Origin: Planctomycetota bacterium
GTDB lineage: Bacteria > Planctomycetota > J058
Assembly (NCBI GenBank): GCA_003695705.1
Contig: RFHU01000521.1
Span: 1-35,996 of the forward strand
Reading direction: 5' to 3'
DNA length: 35,996 bases
The translations under genes and the position numbers were made by a program. Below the pieces are notes generated by a model. That model was not told the origin of the DNA. It saw only the letters and a program-made list of their open reading frames with translations, and did not search any database. How positions within the stretch are numbered: the stretch's first letter is position 1; the number at the start of each line of letters is the position of its first letter. This document shows, one piece after another, positions 11,764-20,355 of the stretch.

Positions 11764-14700
11764 GTGGACGCCGAACTGAGGAGACTCCTCGCGGCCCTCC
11801 CCGCGGACGAGCGAGCCGCCGCCCGGCACGCCGTGGCCCGGGGCTGGCTGCCCGTGGAGGACCTCCGCGCGCGCCTCCGGCAGCGACCTCCGGGGGCTTC
11901 GTTTCTCCCCTCCCTCCGAGCCCTTCCCCTGGGAGCGCCGCAGCTCGAGGAACTCGGGCGCGTCCTCGAGGCGGAGCGCCGGCGCCTGGGCGGAGCACCT
12001 TCTTCCTGGGTCGGCCCCCGCGCCGTCGACGAGGCCGCGCCCTCCGCAGCGCACGGCGGATCCGCAGCGGATTCTTCGCCGACCCTCGTCGCCCCCGGCG
12101 ACTCCCCGTCGCCTGCGACGGAGAGGAGGGGGGCGCCCGCACGACTGGGTCCCTACCTCGTCGAAGAGGAGCTCGCGCGCGGCGGCATGGGGGTGGTCTA
12201 CCGGGCACGCCACCGCGACCTCGGTCGGGCCGTGGCCCTCAAGCTCCTTCCGCTCGGAGCAGGCGCCGAGCAGGCCGAGCGCTTCGCCATCGAGGCCCAG
12301 GCAGCCGCTCGCCTCGACCACCCGAACATCGTCCGCGTCTACGACGTGGGGCGGGCCGCTGGCCAGAGCTTTCTGGCCATGGAGCTCGTCGAAGGGGAGA
12401 GCCTCAAAGAGCGCCTTGCCCGTGGGCCCCTCGACGTGCGCGAAGCCGCGGACATCGCGTTGCGCCTTGCGCGCGCCGTCGCCTACGCCCACTCGCGGGC
12501 CATCCTGCACCGCGACATCAAGCCGGCGAACGTCCTCCTCGACGCTCGAGGCGAGCCGCGCCTGAGCGACTTCGGGCTCGCCAAGGAGGTCGGCGCGGGC
12601 TCCCGCGGCCTGACCGTCACCGGCCAGGCCGTCGGCACGCCGGCCTACATGCCCCCCGAGCAGGCCGACGGGAACCTCGAGGCCATCGATCGCCGCGCCG
12701 ACGTCTACTCGCTGGGAGCGACCCTCTACTGCCTGCTCACCGGCCAGCCTCCCTTCGCCGGCAACAGCGCCCTGGGCGTCATCAAGAAGGTCCTCACCGA
12801 GGAGGCGCGGCCGCCGTCTCGCTCCCGCCCCGGGATCCCACGGGACCTCGACACCATTGTCCTCACCTGCCTGCAGAAGGAGCCCGAGGCGCGCTACCCC
12901 ACGGCCAGCGCCTTGGCGGAGGACCTCGAGCGCTTCCTTGCCGGAGAGCCCATCCGGGCGCGCCCGCTGGGCTCCTTCGAGCGAATGGCGCGCTGGGCCT
13001 TCCGGCGCCGGCGGGCCGTGGCGCTCGGCGCGTTGGGGGCGCTGCTGCTCGGGTCCCTCGGCCTCGGGGTGCTCTTCGTCGAGCAGCGGCGGCGACTGGC
13101 CCTCCAGCGGGCGCGCGCCGAGGCGGAGCGGGCGCGCGCCGAGGCGGAGCGGACGCGCGCCGAAGCGGCAGCCCGCCAGGAGCGAGAGGAGAAGGCCGCC
13201 CGGCGGGCGCTCGCCCTCGCCAACCGCTTGCGGCGGGCCGAGATCGCCCTCGAGCGCGGCTACGCTGCCTTGGGGGCCGGGCGTGGCGAAGAGGCCGCCG
13301 ATCGCTTCGCCCTCGCCTGGACGGCGGTCGACGGCGTCCGGGGCACCGAGGCGCTCGCCTCGCTCGGGGAGGAGCGAGCCGCGCAACTCCGCGAAGGCCT
13401 CCTCTCGCCCGAGGACCTGCGGGCCGCGGCCGCGCTCGGTTTGCGCGAGGCCCTCGGCCGCTGGCGTCGGCAGGAGATCGGGACCTCGCCCCCTCGGGGG
13501 CTCGCGTCGGCGGCCTTGTCCGCCGACGGTCGAGTCGCCTTCCTGCTGGCCGAGGACGGCCTCGAGGCGTGGGACGCCGAGGCTGCGCAGCCGCGTCGCC
13601 TCTGGCGGCAGCCCGCCGCTGCCGGCGCGCAGGACGTGCTTTGCGTGGGGGGCGCCGAGGGAGTGCTCTTGTGCGCCCTGCCGCGCGCTGGGGGTGGGGG
13701 TGCGGTGCGCGCCCTCGACCCGCGCGACGGGGCCGTACGCTGGGAGCTCGCGCTTCCCTTCGCGGGTCGCTTGGTCGCTTCCCCCGACGGCACGCTGCTC
13801 GCGCTCGTCGATCCGGGACCTCAGGGACGAGTATGGGTCCATCGGCTCGGCGACCGCGCGCGTGTCTTCGCCTGCGAGGCGAGGCAGCGCCCGGGGGCCG
13901 CCTACCCTTCGAGCGCCACCGCCGCCGCCTTCGGCGGGGACGGCGCCGTCTTGGCCGTCGGATACGGAGACGGGACCTTCTCCCTCTGGGCGCTCGGCGA
14001 AGGGCTGCGCGGGAGGGCTTCGCCGCCGTGCAACGCGCACCCCGGCGGCGCGGTCACCGCCCTGGCCTTCCCGCGCGAGGAAGTGCGCGGCGGGCGCTTC
14101 CTCCTCCTTTCGGCGGGCGAGGACGGGCGCGTGGTCGCCTGGGAGCAGACTCCTCGCCGCTTCCTCGCCGTGCGGGTTCTGCTCGAAGGCGCGGAGCCCA
14201 TCCGCTGCGGCGTCCTGGCGAGCGCCGGTCCCTTCCGTGCGCGCTTCGCGGTGGGCACCGCTCGTGGAGGGGTGCGCGTGTGGCAGCTCGTCGCCGGGAC
14301 CATCGGCGAAGAGGCGTCCCTCAGGACCGGGAACGGAACCGTGCGGCGTTGCGCGCTATCGCCCGCAGGGGACCGGCTCCTCGCTGTCTCGAGCGGGGAA
14401 GGGGCGAAGCTCTGGACCCTGGGCGAGCTCGAGGTCGAGCGGGGCACCGGCCCCTTGGCCTTCGCCCCGGGGGGCCGGCGCGCGTGGGTGGCGCTCCGCT
14501 GGGATCCCGGCGAGGGCCACGGGCAGGGCCGGCACGAGGGCTTCCTCGTCCTGCGCAGCGATCGCGGCCGAGGCGGACAGGTGCACCCCCTAGGGCACGC
14601 GCGTCCCTGGAGCATGGCCTTCCTCGACGAGGACACGCTCGTGTGGACCATCGACCGGGACTACCGCGAGCGGACTCCTCCCGTCGAGGCGCCCGAGCGC

Positions 14701-15504
14701 GCGGCCCGCTACGCGGTGGAGCGCTACTCGCTGCGGGAGCGGGCCGTGCTCTGGTCGCGTCCCTTGCCGCTCGCGTTCTCGCTGGCAATCTCCCCGGACG
14801 GGGAGCGCCTCGCGGTGGGCACCTGGAGCCGCGCTCGCTCGGAGGGCGCGGAACTCCTCCTGCTCGGCGTCGAGCGCGGGGAGGTGCTGCGGCGCTTGGC
14901 CTGGCATGGGCGCACCGTGCGCCGCGCGCTCTTCCTCCCGGACGGCGGCTTGCTGAGCGCCGCCGACGACGGGGCGTTGGCGCGCTGGGGACCGGAGGGG
15001 ACGGCGCCGCGCTGGGCGCGCGAGGCGGTGGCCGCGCGGTCCCTGCCGGCCCGCGAGGCCGCGCCGACGCCGACGCCCGAGGAGCAGGAGCGCGTAGGGG
15101 TGGCCTGGATCGAGGCGAGCACGGACGGCGCCTACGTGCTCAGCGCCGACCGCAGCGGTGGCCTGCGCCGGTGGCGGATCGAGGACGGGGCCCCCGCGCC
15201 CCTGGCGCACCCACCTCCCGCGGCCGCTGGCGCCCTGGTCTTCGCCGCGCCGGCGGGTCCCGGGACGTGGGTCCTCGTGGAGGAGGGAGGGAGCTTGCGC
15301 TTGGTGGACGAGCGCCTGGGGCGGAGCCTGCGTCGAGCCAAGGTCCCCGCCCGCGTCGAGTTCTGCGCCATCGACCCCGAGCGGCGCACGCTGGCCGTGG
15401 CCACGAGCCGGCAGACGGTGTACTTCTGGCGCCTTTCGGTGCCCGTCCTCCCAGACTTGGAGGAGGCCGCGCGCCGGCGGGCGCGGTCCGGCGCGGCGCG
15501 CTGA
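11764..15504 (+). CDS. Membrane Ser/Thr protein kinase with C-terminal WD40 propeller
   Basis: Taking GTG 11764 as start gives 1246 residues. Residues 1-80 form a small helical domain; the kinase spans about 127-395 with Lys160 in VALK, HRD at 249-251 and DFG at 269-271 and an activation segment reading GTPAYMPPEQ. A single transmembrane helix (about 419-440) is followed by a charged coiled coil with ARAEAER repeats (about 445-500). A WD40-type beta propeller fills residues about 572-1240, including VVAWEQ, VRVWQL, AKLWTL and VYFWRL blades. The topology suggests a cytoplasmic kinase and a periplasmic propeller sensing protein ligands, the usual planctomycete arrangement. The start is uncertain: no earlier in-frame ATG avoids a long overlap with the DUF4013 gene, and upstream ggcgaggg is only a weak Shine-Dalgarno. 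Confidence 0.92.
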   Translation: MDAELRRLLAALPADERAAARHAVARGWLPVEDLRARLRQRPPGASFLPSLRALPLGAPQLEELGRVLEAERRRLGGAPSSWVGPRAVDEAAPSAAHGGSAADSSPTLVAPGDSPSPATERRGAPARLGPYLVEEELARGGMGVVYRARHRDLGRAVALKLLPLGAGAEQAERFAIEAQAAARLDHPNIVRVYDVGRAAGQSFLAMELVEGESLKERLARGPLDVREAADIALRLARAVAYAHSRAILHRDIKPANVLLDARGEPRLSDFGLAKEVGAGSRGLTVTGQAVGTPAYMPPEQADGNLEAIDRRADVYSLGATLYCLLTGQPPFAGNSALGVIKKVLTEEARPPSRSRPGIPRDLDTIVLTCLQKEPEARYPTASALAEDLERFLAGEPIRARPLGSFERMARWAFRRRRAVALGALGALLLGSLGLGVLFVEQRRRLALQRARAEAERARAEAERTRAEAAARQEREEKAARRALALANRLRRAEIALERGYAALGAGRGEEAADRFALAWTAVDGVRGTEALASLGEERAAQLREGLLSPEDLRAAAALGLREALGRWRRQEIGTSPPRGLASAALSADGRVAFLLAEDGLEAWDAEAAQPRRLWRQPAAAGAQDVLCVGGAEGVLLCALPRAGGGGAVRALDPRDGAVRWELALPFAGRLVASPDGTLLALVDPGPQGRVWVHRLGDRARVFACEARQRPGAAYPSSATAAAFGGDGAVLAVGYGDGTFSLWALGEGLRGRASPPCNAHPGGAVTALAFPREEVRGGRFLLLSAGEDGRVVAWEQTPRRFLAVRVLLEGAEPIRCGVLASAGPFRARFAVGTARGGVRVWQLVAGTIGEEASLRTGNGTVRRCALSPAGDRLLAVSSGEGAKLWTLGELEVERGTGPLAFAPGGRRAWVALRWDPGEGHGQGRHEGFLVLRSDRGRGGQVHPLGHARPWSMAFLDEDTLVWTIDRDYRERTPPVEAPERAARYAVERYSLRERAVLWSRPLPLAFSLAISPDGERLAVGTWSRARSEGAELLLLGVERGEVLRRLAWHGRTVRRALFLPDGGLLSAADDGALARWGPEGTAPRWAREAVAARSLPAREAAPTPTPEEQERVGVAWIEASTDGAYVLSADRSGGLRRWRIEDGAPAPLAHPPPAAAGALVFAAPAGPGTWVLVEEGGSLRLVDERLGRSLRRAKVPARVEFCAIDPERRTLAVATSRQTVYFWRLSVPVLPDLEEAARRRARSGAAR

Positions 15505-15530
15505 GGATCCGAGCGACGACCGCGGCGCGG

Positions 15531-15565
15531 GGCTTCAGGCGAGGGCGAGGCCCTCGCCTGAAGCC
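15531..15565. terminator. Perfect 16-bp hairpin spanning the stop codon of the HlyIII-like gene
   Basis: The arms 15531-15546 (ggcttcaggcgagggc) and 15550-15565 are perfect reverse complements around a 3-nt loop. The structure lies between the convergent kinase (ends 15504) and HlyIII-like gene (stop codon 15535-15537), and its second arm encodes the last residues of the latter. It probably terminates transcription from both sides, although no T-run follows on either strand. Confidence 0.7.
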
Positions 15566-16281
15566 GCTTCCGCTCCCTCGCCGACCGCGGCGTAGGCGCC
15601 GCCGGCCAGGGCCGCGATGGCCGCGCCGTAGACCAAGCCGCCCAGGGCGGTGGCGAGGTGTACGACTTCGTGGGCCTCGAACACCCCCGGCCAGAGCACC
15701 GGCGCCTCGAGGGCGTCCACGACCCCGCCCACGGTCGCACCGCCGCCGGCCAGGAGCAGGGGCCAGAAGAAGCGACCGGCGGGGAGGGCCCGCAGTCCCC
15801 AGAGGATGGGGAAGCAGGCCCAGCCCATGCCTACGTAGAGGAGGGGGCTCACGAAGGCGGGGAGGCCGTCGAGGCAGAGGGTCTCGAGTCCCGAGCCCAA
15901 GCAGGCGAGGGTCCAGATCGGCAGCAGGCGGCGGCGGTGGTCGGGGGGCCGTCCGCCGAGGACCTGCACCGGAGTGTGGAGGGTCGCCAGGCCGAGCCAG
16001 ATCGAGGCGTGGTCCAGGCGCCAGAAGAGGTCCTTGAGCGGCTCGCCTGGGGGGAGCGCGTGGTAGAGCGCGCTGAAGAGGAACATGCTGCCCACGCCGA
16101 GGACGTAGGCCCACAGCGCCGCCCGGCCGAGGCCGCGCGCGCCCGAGCGGCGGAGCAACCAGGCTGCGTGCGCGAAGACGAGCAGCCCCATTGCGCCGTG
16201 GCTGAGGGCGGCGAAGGGGTCGCAGAGGCCGAAGAGGGGGACGAGGCTGCGCGAAGGCACGGCGGGGAACCCTAAGGGCAT
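15535..16281 (-). CDS. HlyIII / PAQR-family (TrhA-type) seven-helix membrane protein
   Basis: The product is an integral membrane protein of 248 residues with about seven hydrophobic helices, the usual size of the family. The conserved metal-site signature is present: His28 in ALSHG, Ser70 and His74 in SALYH, Asp90 in LDHASIW, and His204/His208 in FEAHEVVH. In the PAQR/HlyIII superfamily these Ser, Asp and His residues surround a zinc ion and support a lipid-hydrolase-like (ceramidase-type) activity. Bacterial members are linked to membrane-energetics homeostasis; hemolysis is a historical name. The reverse-strand start at 16281 has no strong Shine-Dalgarno. It is divergent from the Lhr helicase with a 137-bp spacer measured to the helicase GTG. 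Confidence 0.87.
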   Translation of the reverse strand: MPLGFPAVPSRSLVPLFGLCDPFAALSHGAMGLLVFAHAAWLLRRSGARGLGRAALWAYVLGVGSMFLFSALYHALPPGEPLKDLFWRLDHASIWLGLATLHTPVQVLGGRPPDHRRRLLPIWTLACLGSGLETLCLDGLPAFVSPLLYVGMGWACFPILWGLRALPAGRFFWPLLLAGGGATVGGVVDALEAPVLWPGVFEAHEVVHLATALGGLVYGAAIAALAGGAYAAVGEGAEAASGEGLALA

Positions 16282-16341
16282 CGGCGGGGCGGCGCAACGA
16301 CGAGCCTCGGCGCTCGCGGACGGGCGGCGGAGGCCCCCTGC

Positions 16342-16347
16342 TATGCT
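16342..16347 (+). promoter_or_regulatory. -10 box for the lhr transcript
   Basis: TATGCT sits exactly 6 nt before the GTG of the 22-codon leader ORF (16354) and 71 nt before the helicase start. No clear -35 is visible at 16-18 nt spacing. Confidence 0.4.
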
Positions 16348-16353
16348 CGCTCC

Positions 16354-16422
16354 GTGGTGTGTCCTGAAGCCAAAGCGCGCCCGATCTCAGGGATTCGCCT
16401 CGCCGCGGAGAACGACCCGTGA
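16354..16422 (+). CDS. Possible 22-codon leader peptide overlapping the helicase start
   Basis: GTG 16354 opens a frame of 22 residues (MVCPEAKARPISGIRLAAEN then DP) whose TGA at 16420-16422 overlaps the helicase GTG at 16419 in the sequence GTGA. The -10-like TATGCT ends exactly 6 nt upstream, so the transcript could begin at this codon. If translated, it would feed ribosomes into the helicase start by coupling. It is short and could be chance; the precise overlap and spacing are the only evidence. Confidence 0.35.
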   Translation: MVCPEAKARPISGIRLAAENDP

Positions 16423-19400
16423 GCCTCGAGGCCTTCCTCCCCGTCGTGCAGGCTTGGTTCCGGGAGGAGCTCGGCGCGCCCACGGCGCCCCAGCGCGAGG
16501 CCTGGCCCGTCATTGCGGCGGGGGAGCACGTCCTCGTCTCGGCGCCCACTGGCTCGGGGAAGACCCTGGCCGCCTTCCTGGCCGGCCTCGACGGCCTCCT
16601 CCGGCGCGGCGAGGCGCTGGCCGACCGAACCACCCTCCTCTACGTCTCGCCCCTCAAGGCCCTGGGCAACGACGTGCAGAAGAACCTGCTCGCTCCGCTG
16701 CGCGCGCTGCGCGCGCGCGACCCCGCGCTCCCCGAGATCCGCGTCGCCGTGCGCAGCGGCGACACCCCCGCCCGCGAGCGTGCGCGCATGCTGCGCCGGC
16801 CACCCCACGTCTTGGTGACCACCCCGGAGTCCCTCGCCATCCTCCTCACCAGCGACGGCGGGCGCGAGGTGCTCCGCGCGGTGCGGACGGTCGTCGTCGA
16901 CGAGATCCACGCCCTCGCCAACGGCAAGCGGGGGACGCACCTCGCCCTCTCCCTCGAGCGGCTCGTCGAGCTCGCCGGCGAGGTGCAGCGGATTGGCCTC
17001 TCGGCCACCCAGCGCCCCTTGGAGCGGGTGGCCCGCTTCCTGGTCGGCGCGGGCCGTCGCTGTCGGATCGTCGACGCCGGGCACCGGCGGGACCTCGACG
17101 TCGCCGTCGAGGTCCCGCCCGCTCCGCTGGAGGCCGTGTGCTCCCACGAGACCTGGGAGGACGTCTACGCGCGCATGGCGGCCTTGGTCGAGGAGCACCG
17201 CACCACGCTGATCTTCGTGAACACCCGCAAGCTCGCCGAGCGGGTGAGCGCCCGCCTTGCGGACCGCCTCGGCCCGGAGCGCGTGACCTGCCACCACGGG
17301 AGCCTCGCACGGGAGCGCCGCCTCGACGCCGAGCGCCGGCTCAAGGAGGGCTCCTTGCGCGCCTTGGTGGCGACGGCCTCCCTCGAACTGGGCATCGACG
17401 TGGGCGAGGTCGAGCTCGTCGTGCAGGTCGGCAGTACGCGGCGGATCAGCACCTTCCTGCAGCGCATCGGCCGCGCCGGCCACGGAGTGGGACGCCTGCC
17501 CAAGGGGCGCTTGTTCCCGCTCACGCGGGACGAGCTGATCGAGGCCGCCGCCCTGCTCCGCTGCGTGCGCCGCGGGGAGCTCGACCTGCTCGAGGTCCCG
17601 CGCGGCGACCTCGCGATCCTCGCCCAGCAGGTCGTCGCCGCTTGCGTTCCGGAGCCCTGGGAGGTGGAGCGCCTCTACCGAATGGTCCGCCGCGCCGATC
17701 CCTACCGCGACCTGGCGCGCGAGGACTTCGAGCGCGTCCTCGATCTGCACGCCCGCGGGCGGGTGGGGCTGCTCCATCGCGACCGGGTGAACGGCCGCGT
17801 GCGGGCCACCCGGCGCGCCCGCCTCCCGGCCATCACCGCCGGCGGGGCCATCCCCGACGTGGCCGACCACCGAGTCGTCGAGGAGCCGAGCGGCGCGCTG
17901 GTGGGCACGGTCAACGAGGACTTCGCCATCGAGTCCAGCCAGGGGGACGTGTTCCAGCTCGGCGCCACCTCCTGGCGGCTGCTCAAGCACGAACCGGGGG
18001 TGCTGCGGGTCGCCAACGCCCACGGCGCTCCGCCCACCTTGCCCTTCTGGCTCGGGGAGGCGCCCGCGCGCAGCGAGGAGCTCTCGCGCGCCGTGGCGGA
18101 GCTGCGCGAGGCCTGCCCCGAAGGAGAGGAGGGCGTCGGCTGGCTGGCGCGCGAGGCCGGCCTGGGCGCGGAGGCGGCCGAGCAGGTCGTGGAGACCGTC
18201 GCCAGCGCCCGCCGCGAGCTGGGCGCGGTGCCCACCCAGACGCGGCTCGTGGCCGAGCGCTTCTTCGACGAGAGCGGCGGCGCGCAGCTCGTCCTGCACG
18301 CGCCCTTCGGTGGGCGGATCAACCGTGCCCTCGGCCTCGCGCTGCGCAAGAAGTTCTGCCGGGGGTTCGGCTTCGAGCTGCAGGCCGCGGCCAACGAGGA
18401 CGCCGTGTTGATCTCGCTCGGGCCGCAGCACTCCTTCCCCCTCGAGGACGTGTTTCGTTTCCTCCGCAGCGAGACCGTTCGCGAGACCTTGATCCAGGCC
18501 CTCCTCGCCAGCCCCCTGTTTGCCACCCGCTGGCGGTGGGCCGTGACCCGCTCGCTGCTCGTCCCGCGCACCCGCGGCGGGAAGAAGGTCCCCAGCCCGC
18601 TCTTGCGCATGCGCGCCACCGACGAACTCGTGCGCGCCTTCCCCGCGGCCGAGGCCTGCTTCGAGACCCTCCCGCCCGGCGACATCGAGGTCCCTCTCGA
18701 CCACCCCCTCGTCGGCCAGGCCGTCCACGACTGCTTGCACGAAGCCATGGACCTCGACGGCCTCCGGCGCCTGCTCGCGGGAGTCGAGGAGGGCAGCGTC
18801 GACACGGTCGCGGTGGAACGTCCCGAGCCCTCGGTGCTCGCCTTGGGCGTCCTCAGCGCCATGCCCTACGCCTTCCTCGACGACGCGCCCCTCGAGGAGC
18901 GACGCGTCCAGGCGGTCGGTCGGCGGCGGCGCCTGGCCCCCGGCGTGGACGAGGCGGTCGGGGCCCTCGACCCCGAGGCGGTGGCGCGCGTCCGCGCCGA
19001 GGCGTGGCCCGACCCGCGCGACGCCGAGGAAGTACACGAGGCCCTCACCTGGATGGGCTTCGTGACCCTCGACGAAGCTCCTCGCTGGGAGCCCTGGCTG
19101 CGCGAGCTCGCCCGCGCCGGGCGCGCCGAGGTCGACGCCGCGGGCCGCTGGTTCGCCGCCGAGGCCTCGCGCGAGCCCCTCGACGTCCTCCGCGGACGCC
19201 TCGAGGTGCTCGGCCCCGTGGTCGCCGAGCCGGGGCAGGAGGCCCTGTTCGCCGCGCTCGAGGCCGAAGGCGTCGCCCTGCGCGTGCGCCACGGCGGGCG
19301 CGAGGAGTGGTGCCACCGCCGGCTGCTGGCGCGGATCCAGCGGGCGACCCTCGCTCGGCTGCGGCGCGAGGTCGAGCCGGTCCCGCTGGCCACCTACTGG

Positions 19401-20315
19401 CGTTTCCTTGCCGCCTGGCAGGGGGTGGCGCCTGCGGCGCGCCGCGAGGGACCTCGGGGCGTGGAGGAGTCCCTCGCGCAGCTCGCGGGCTTCGAGGCGC
19501 CCGCCGCCGAGTGGGAGCGGGGTCTCCTCCGCGCGCGCGTGCGCGACTACCGGCCCTCCTACCTCGACGAGCTCACCCTCTCGGGGCGCGTGGTGTGGGG
19601 TCGCCTGTGGGGGAGCGGCGCCGCCCCGCCCCGGCAGACGCCCGTTTGCTTCCTTCCCCGCAGCGAACTCCCCCTCTGGCTCGGCCTGGCCGGCCCGGCG
19701 CCGGCAGACGGGCTGCGCGGGGCTGCGGCCGCGGTGTGGGAGGTCCTCCGCCAGCGGGGAGCCCTCTTCCCCCAGGAGCTGCGCGAGCGGGCCCGCCTCC
19801 TCCCCGAGCCCTTCGAGCGCGCCCTGGCGGAGCTCGTGGCCCGCGGGCTGGTGAGCTGCGACTCCTTCGCCGGGCTGCGCGGGCTCTTGACTCCTCCCTC
19901 GCGCCGCCGCCGCGAGGCGCCGTCGGTGGGCCGCTGGTCCCTCTTCCGCAGCGAGGAACTCCCTGCCCCCGAGCCCGAGGAGCTCGCGCGCGCCCTCCTG
20001 CGCCGCTACGGCGTCGTCTTCAAGCGGGTCCTAGCGCGCGAGGCCCCCGCGTTGCCCTGGCGAACGCTGCTGCGTGTCTACCGCCTGTTCGAACTCCGCG
20101 GCGAAGTCCGCGGCGGCCGCTTCGTGGCCGGCGTCTCGGGCGAGCAGTTCGCGCTCCCCGCCGCCGTCGAGGCGCTGCGCCGCGCGCGCCGCGCCGAAGA
20201 CCCGGCCCCTCGACTGAGCGTCTCCGCCGCGGACCCCCTCAACCTCCAAGGCGTGCTCACCCCCGAGCCCCGCGTTGCTCGCACGGCCCGTCGACGCGTC
20301 GACATCGCGGTTTGA
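16419..20315 (+). CDS. lhr: Lhr-type superfamily 2 DNA helicase
   Basis: The protein has 1298 residues. It has the SF2 helicase core: Walker A APTGSGKT (42-49), VSPLKALGND, TTPESL, Walker B DEIH (162-165), LSAT (195-198), FVNTRKLAE, HHGSL, ATASLELGIDVG and the arginine-finger motif QRIGRAGH (348-355). A winged-helix and Lhr-core beta-barrel region follow to about residue 850. A long C-terminal extension ends in the typical LPWRTLLRVYRLFELRGEVRGGRFV pattern, so this is the long Lhr form rather than Lhr-Core, although shorter than the roughly 1540-residue enterobacterial protein. It is an ATP-driven 3'-5' translocase, probably in DNA repair. GTG 16419 is preceded by GCGGAG at 8-nt spacing. No phosphoesterase or nuclease partner gene lies next to it. 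Confidence 0.93.
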   Translation: MSLEAFLPVVQAWFREELGAPTAPQREAWPVIAAGEHVLVSAPTGSGKTLAAFLAGLDGLLRRGEALADRTTLLYVSPLKALGNDVQKNLLAPLRALRARDPALPEIRVAVRSGDTPARERARMLRRPPHVLVTTPESLAILLTSDGGREVLRAVRTVVVDEIHALANGKRGTHLALSLERLVELAGEVQRIGLSATQRPLERVARFLVGAGRRCRIVDAGHRRDLDVAVEVPPAPLEAVCSHETWEDVYARMAALVEEHRTTLIFVNTRKLAERVSARLADRLGPERVTCHHGSLARERRLDAERRLKEGSLRALVATASLELGIDVGEVELVVQVGSTRRISTFLQRIGRAGHGVGRLPKGRLFPLTRDELIEAAALLRCVRRGELDLLEVPRGDLAILAQQVVAACVPEPWEVERLYRMVRRADPYRDLAREDFERVLDLHARGRVGLLHRDRVNGRVRATRRARLPAITAGGAIPDVADHRVVEEPSGALVGTVNEDFAIESSQGDVFQLGATSWRLLKHEPGVLRVANAHGAPPTLPFWLGEAPARSEELSRAVAELREACPEGEEGVGWLAREAGLGAEAAEQVVETVASARRELGAVPTQTRLVAERFFDESGGAQLVLHAPFGGRINRALGLALRKKFCRGFGFELQAAANEDAVLISLGPQHSFPLEDVFRFLRSETVRETLIQALLASPLFATRWRWAVTRSLLVPRTRGGKKVPSPLLRMRATDELVRAFPAAEACFETLPPGDIEVPLDHPLVGQAVHDCLHEAMDLDGLRRLLAGVEEGSVDTVAVERPEPSVLALGVLSAMPYAFLDDAPLEERRVQAVGRRRRLAPGVDEAVGALDPEAVARVRAEAWPDPRDAEEVHEALTWMGFVTLDEAPRWEPWLRELARAGRAEVDAAGRWFAAEASREPLDVLRGRLEVLGPVVAEPGQEALFAALEAEGVALRVRHGGREEWCHRRLLARIQRATLARLRREVEPVPLATYWRFLAAWQGVAPAARREGPRGVEESLAQLAGFEAPAAEWERGLLRARVRDYRPSYLDELTLSGRVVWGRLWGSGAAPPRQTPVCFLPRSELPLWLGLAGPAPADGLRGAAAAVWEVLRQRGALFPQELRERARLLPEPFERALAELVARGLVSCDSFAGLRGLLTPPSRRRREAPSVGRWSLFRSEELPAPEPEELARALLRRYGVVFKRVLAREAPALPWRTLLRVYRLFELRGEVRGGRFVAGVSGEQFALPAAVEALRRARRAEDPAPRLSVSAADPLNLQGVLTPEPRVARTARRRVDIAV

Positions 20316-20320
20316 CCGCA

Positions 20321-20340
20321 CTCCGGCAGGCCGTCCGGAG
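20321..20340. terminator. Weak hairpin between convergent lhr and guaB
   Basis: A 6-bp stem (ctccgg 20321-20326, ccggag 20335-20340) with an 8-nt loop lies in the 40-bp gap between the two convergent stop codons. It is the only structure there and is short. Confidence 0.3.
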
Positions 20341-20355
20341 GGCGTAGGGGGCGCG

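Noticed and set aside
16341..19316. 991-codon minus-strand frame opposite the Lhr helicase
   Set aside because: The plus-strand frame carries all helicase motifs; the antisense frame has none.
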